64,000 nucleotides of DNA. Source: Candidatus Saccharimonadota bacterium (lineage in GTDB: Bacteria; Patescibacteriota; Saccharimonadia; Saccharimonadales; Saccharimonadaceae). The notes beneath the pieces are model-generated. The model searched no databases. It was given only the letters and a program-made list of their open reading frames with translations, and was not told where the DNA came from. The position numbers and the translations under genes are program-made. Of the stretch, positions 63,486-64,000 are shown piece by piece (position 1 is the first letter of the stretch; each line of letters begins with the position of its first letter). The stretch covers positions 1 through 64,000 of the forward strand of contig JAQGHF010000003.1 of NCBI GenBank assembly GCA_028288995.1. Reading direction: 5' to 3'.

Positions 63486-64000
63486 CTATAAAATCTCCTC
63501 TAACATTGCGCCGGTGTGACGGACAAGGCGCATTACTTTTTCATAACTTTGACGAGTTGGACCGATAACACCAATGTAACTGCTGTCACTATACGGTGAT
63601 CGGAAGCGACTAATGATAAGTGTCGCACCACTCGATTTACCAATTGGATTCTCAGAACCAATATACACGTTGAGCGGCTCATTTAGCTTCGCTTCACGAA
63701 GCCATGGTTCCAGATCATCGAGTAACCTTGCGACGCTTTGTGCGTGGTTACCTTGCAAGAACTCAGGTTGTGAAAACAGGTTTCCAATACCAGCCATGTA
63801 CAGCTCATCACCAATTGTTGCAATGCCCATATTCTGAGTTAGTTCAACCAGGCTATCAACCGCACTTCGAATTGCACGATCTGCTCGGTCTGAATGATTG
63901 TGCACTCGAGCCTCGATTGCTCTCTCGCTGCGATCTGGGAGCATTGGCTGTAATTCATTAGCGTGCGCATCATTTAATGTGTTGACGTAAAAACGGTAAC
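63486..64000 (-). CDS. hrcA: Heat-inducible transcription repressor HrcA, partial (N-terminus beyond right edge)
   Basis: Frame open to the edge (YRFYVNTLNDAHANELQPMLPDRSERAIEARVHNH...); C-terminus YIGVIGPTRQSYEKVMRLVRHTGAMLEEIL. Confidence 0.92.
   Translation of the reverse strand, partial: YRFYVNTLNDAHANELQPMLPDRSERAIEARVHNHSDRADRAIRSAVDSLVELTQNMGIATIGDELYMAGIGNLFSQPEFLQGNHAQSVARLLDDLEPWLREAKLNEPLNVYIGSENPIGKSSGATLIISRFRSPYSDSSYIGVIGPTRQSYEKVMRLVRHTGAMLEEIL

Overview
The window is gene-dense and looks like a chromosomal segment of a reduced Patescibacteria/CPR genome. Candidatus Saccharibacteria is my best guess from gene content and style; it is not proven. The standard bacterial code with normal TGA stops fits. 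Recognisable core genes: folD, murB, glyA, murA, tatA/tatC, murT/gatD, comEC, rimK, dnaJ, dnaK, grpE, hrcA (cut by the right edge) and seven tRNAs. Accessory content: (i) a histidine kinase, autoinducer-synthase-like acyltransferase, SpeD-like protein and divergent response regulator; (ii) a prepilin operon in which two prepilins carry large C-terminal domains, one LamG-like and one with FN3 plus three phage-tail-like repeats; (iii) a WxL/DUF916-like surface locus; (iv) scattered phage-tail-fibre-like proteins with no other phage genes; (v) a compact flavin electron-transfer cluster; (vi) several GC-rich ORFan cassettes with strong intergenic hairpins, including a perfect four-way-junction fold at 3367-3428. 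The best candidates for an undescribed system are the putative signal-synthesis/sensing island (6605-10370), the GC-rich ORFan/structured-RNA cassettes (1299-4684, 41634-42266, 62372-62925) and the pilin-adhesin operon. Family assignments come from reading motifs in the translated ORFs; no database search was run.
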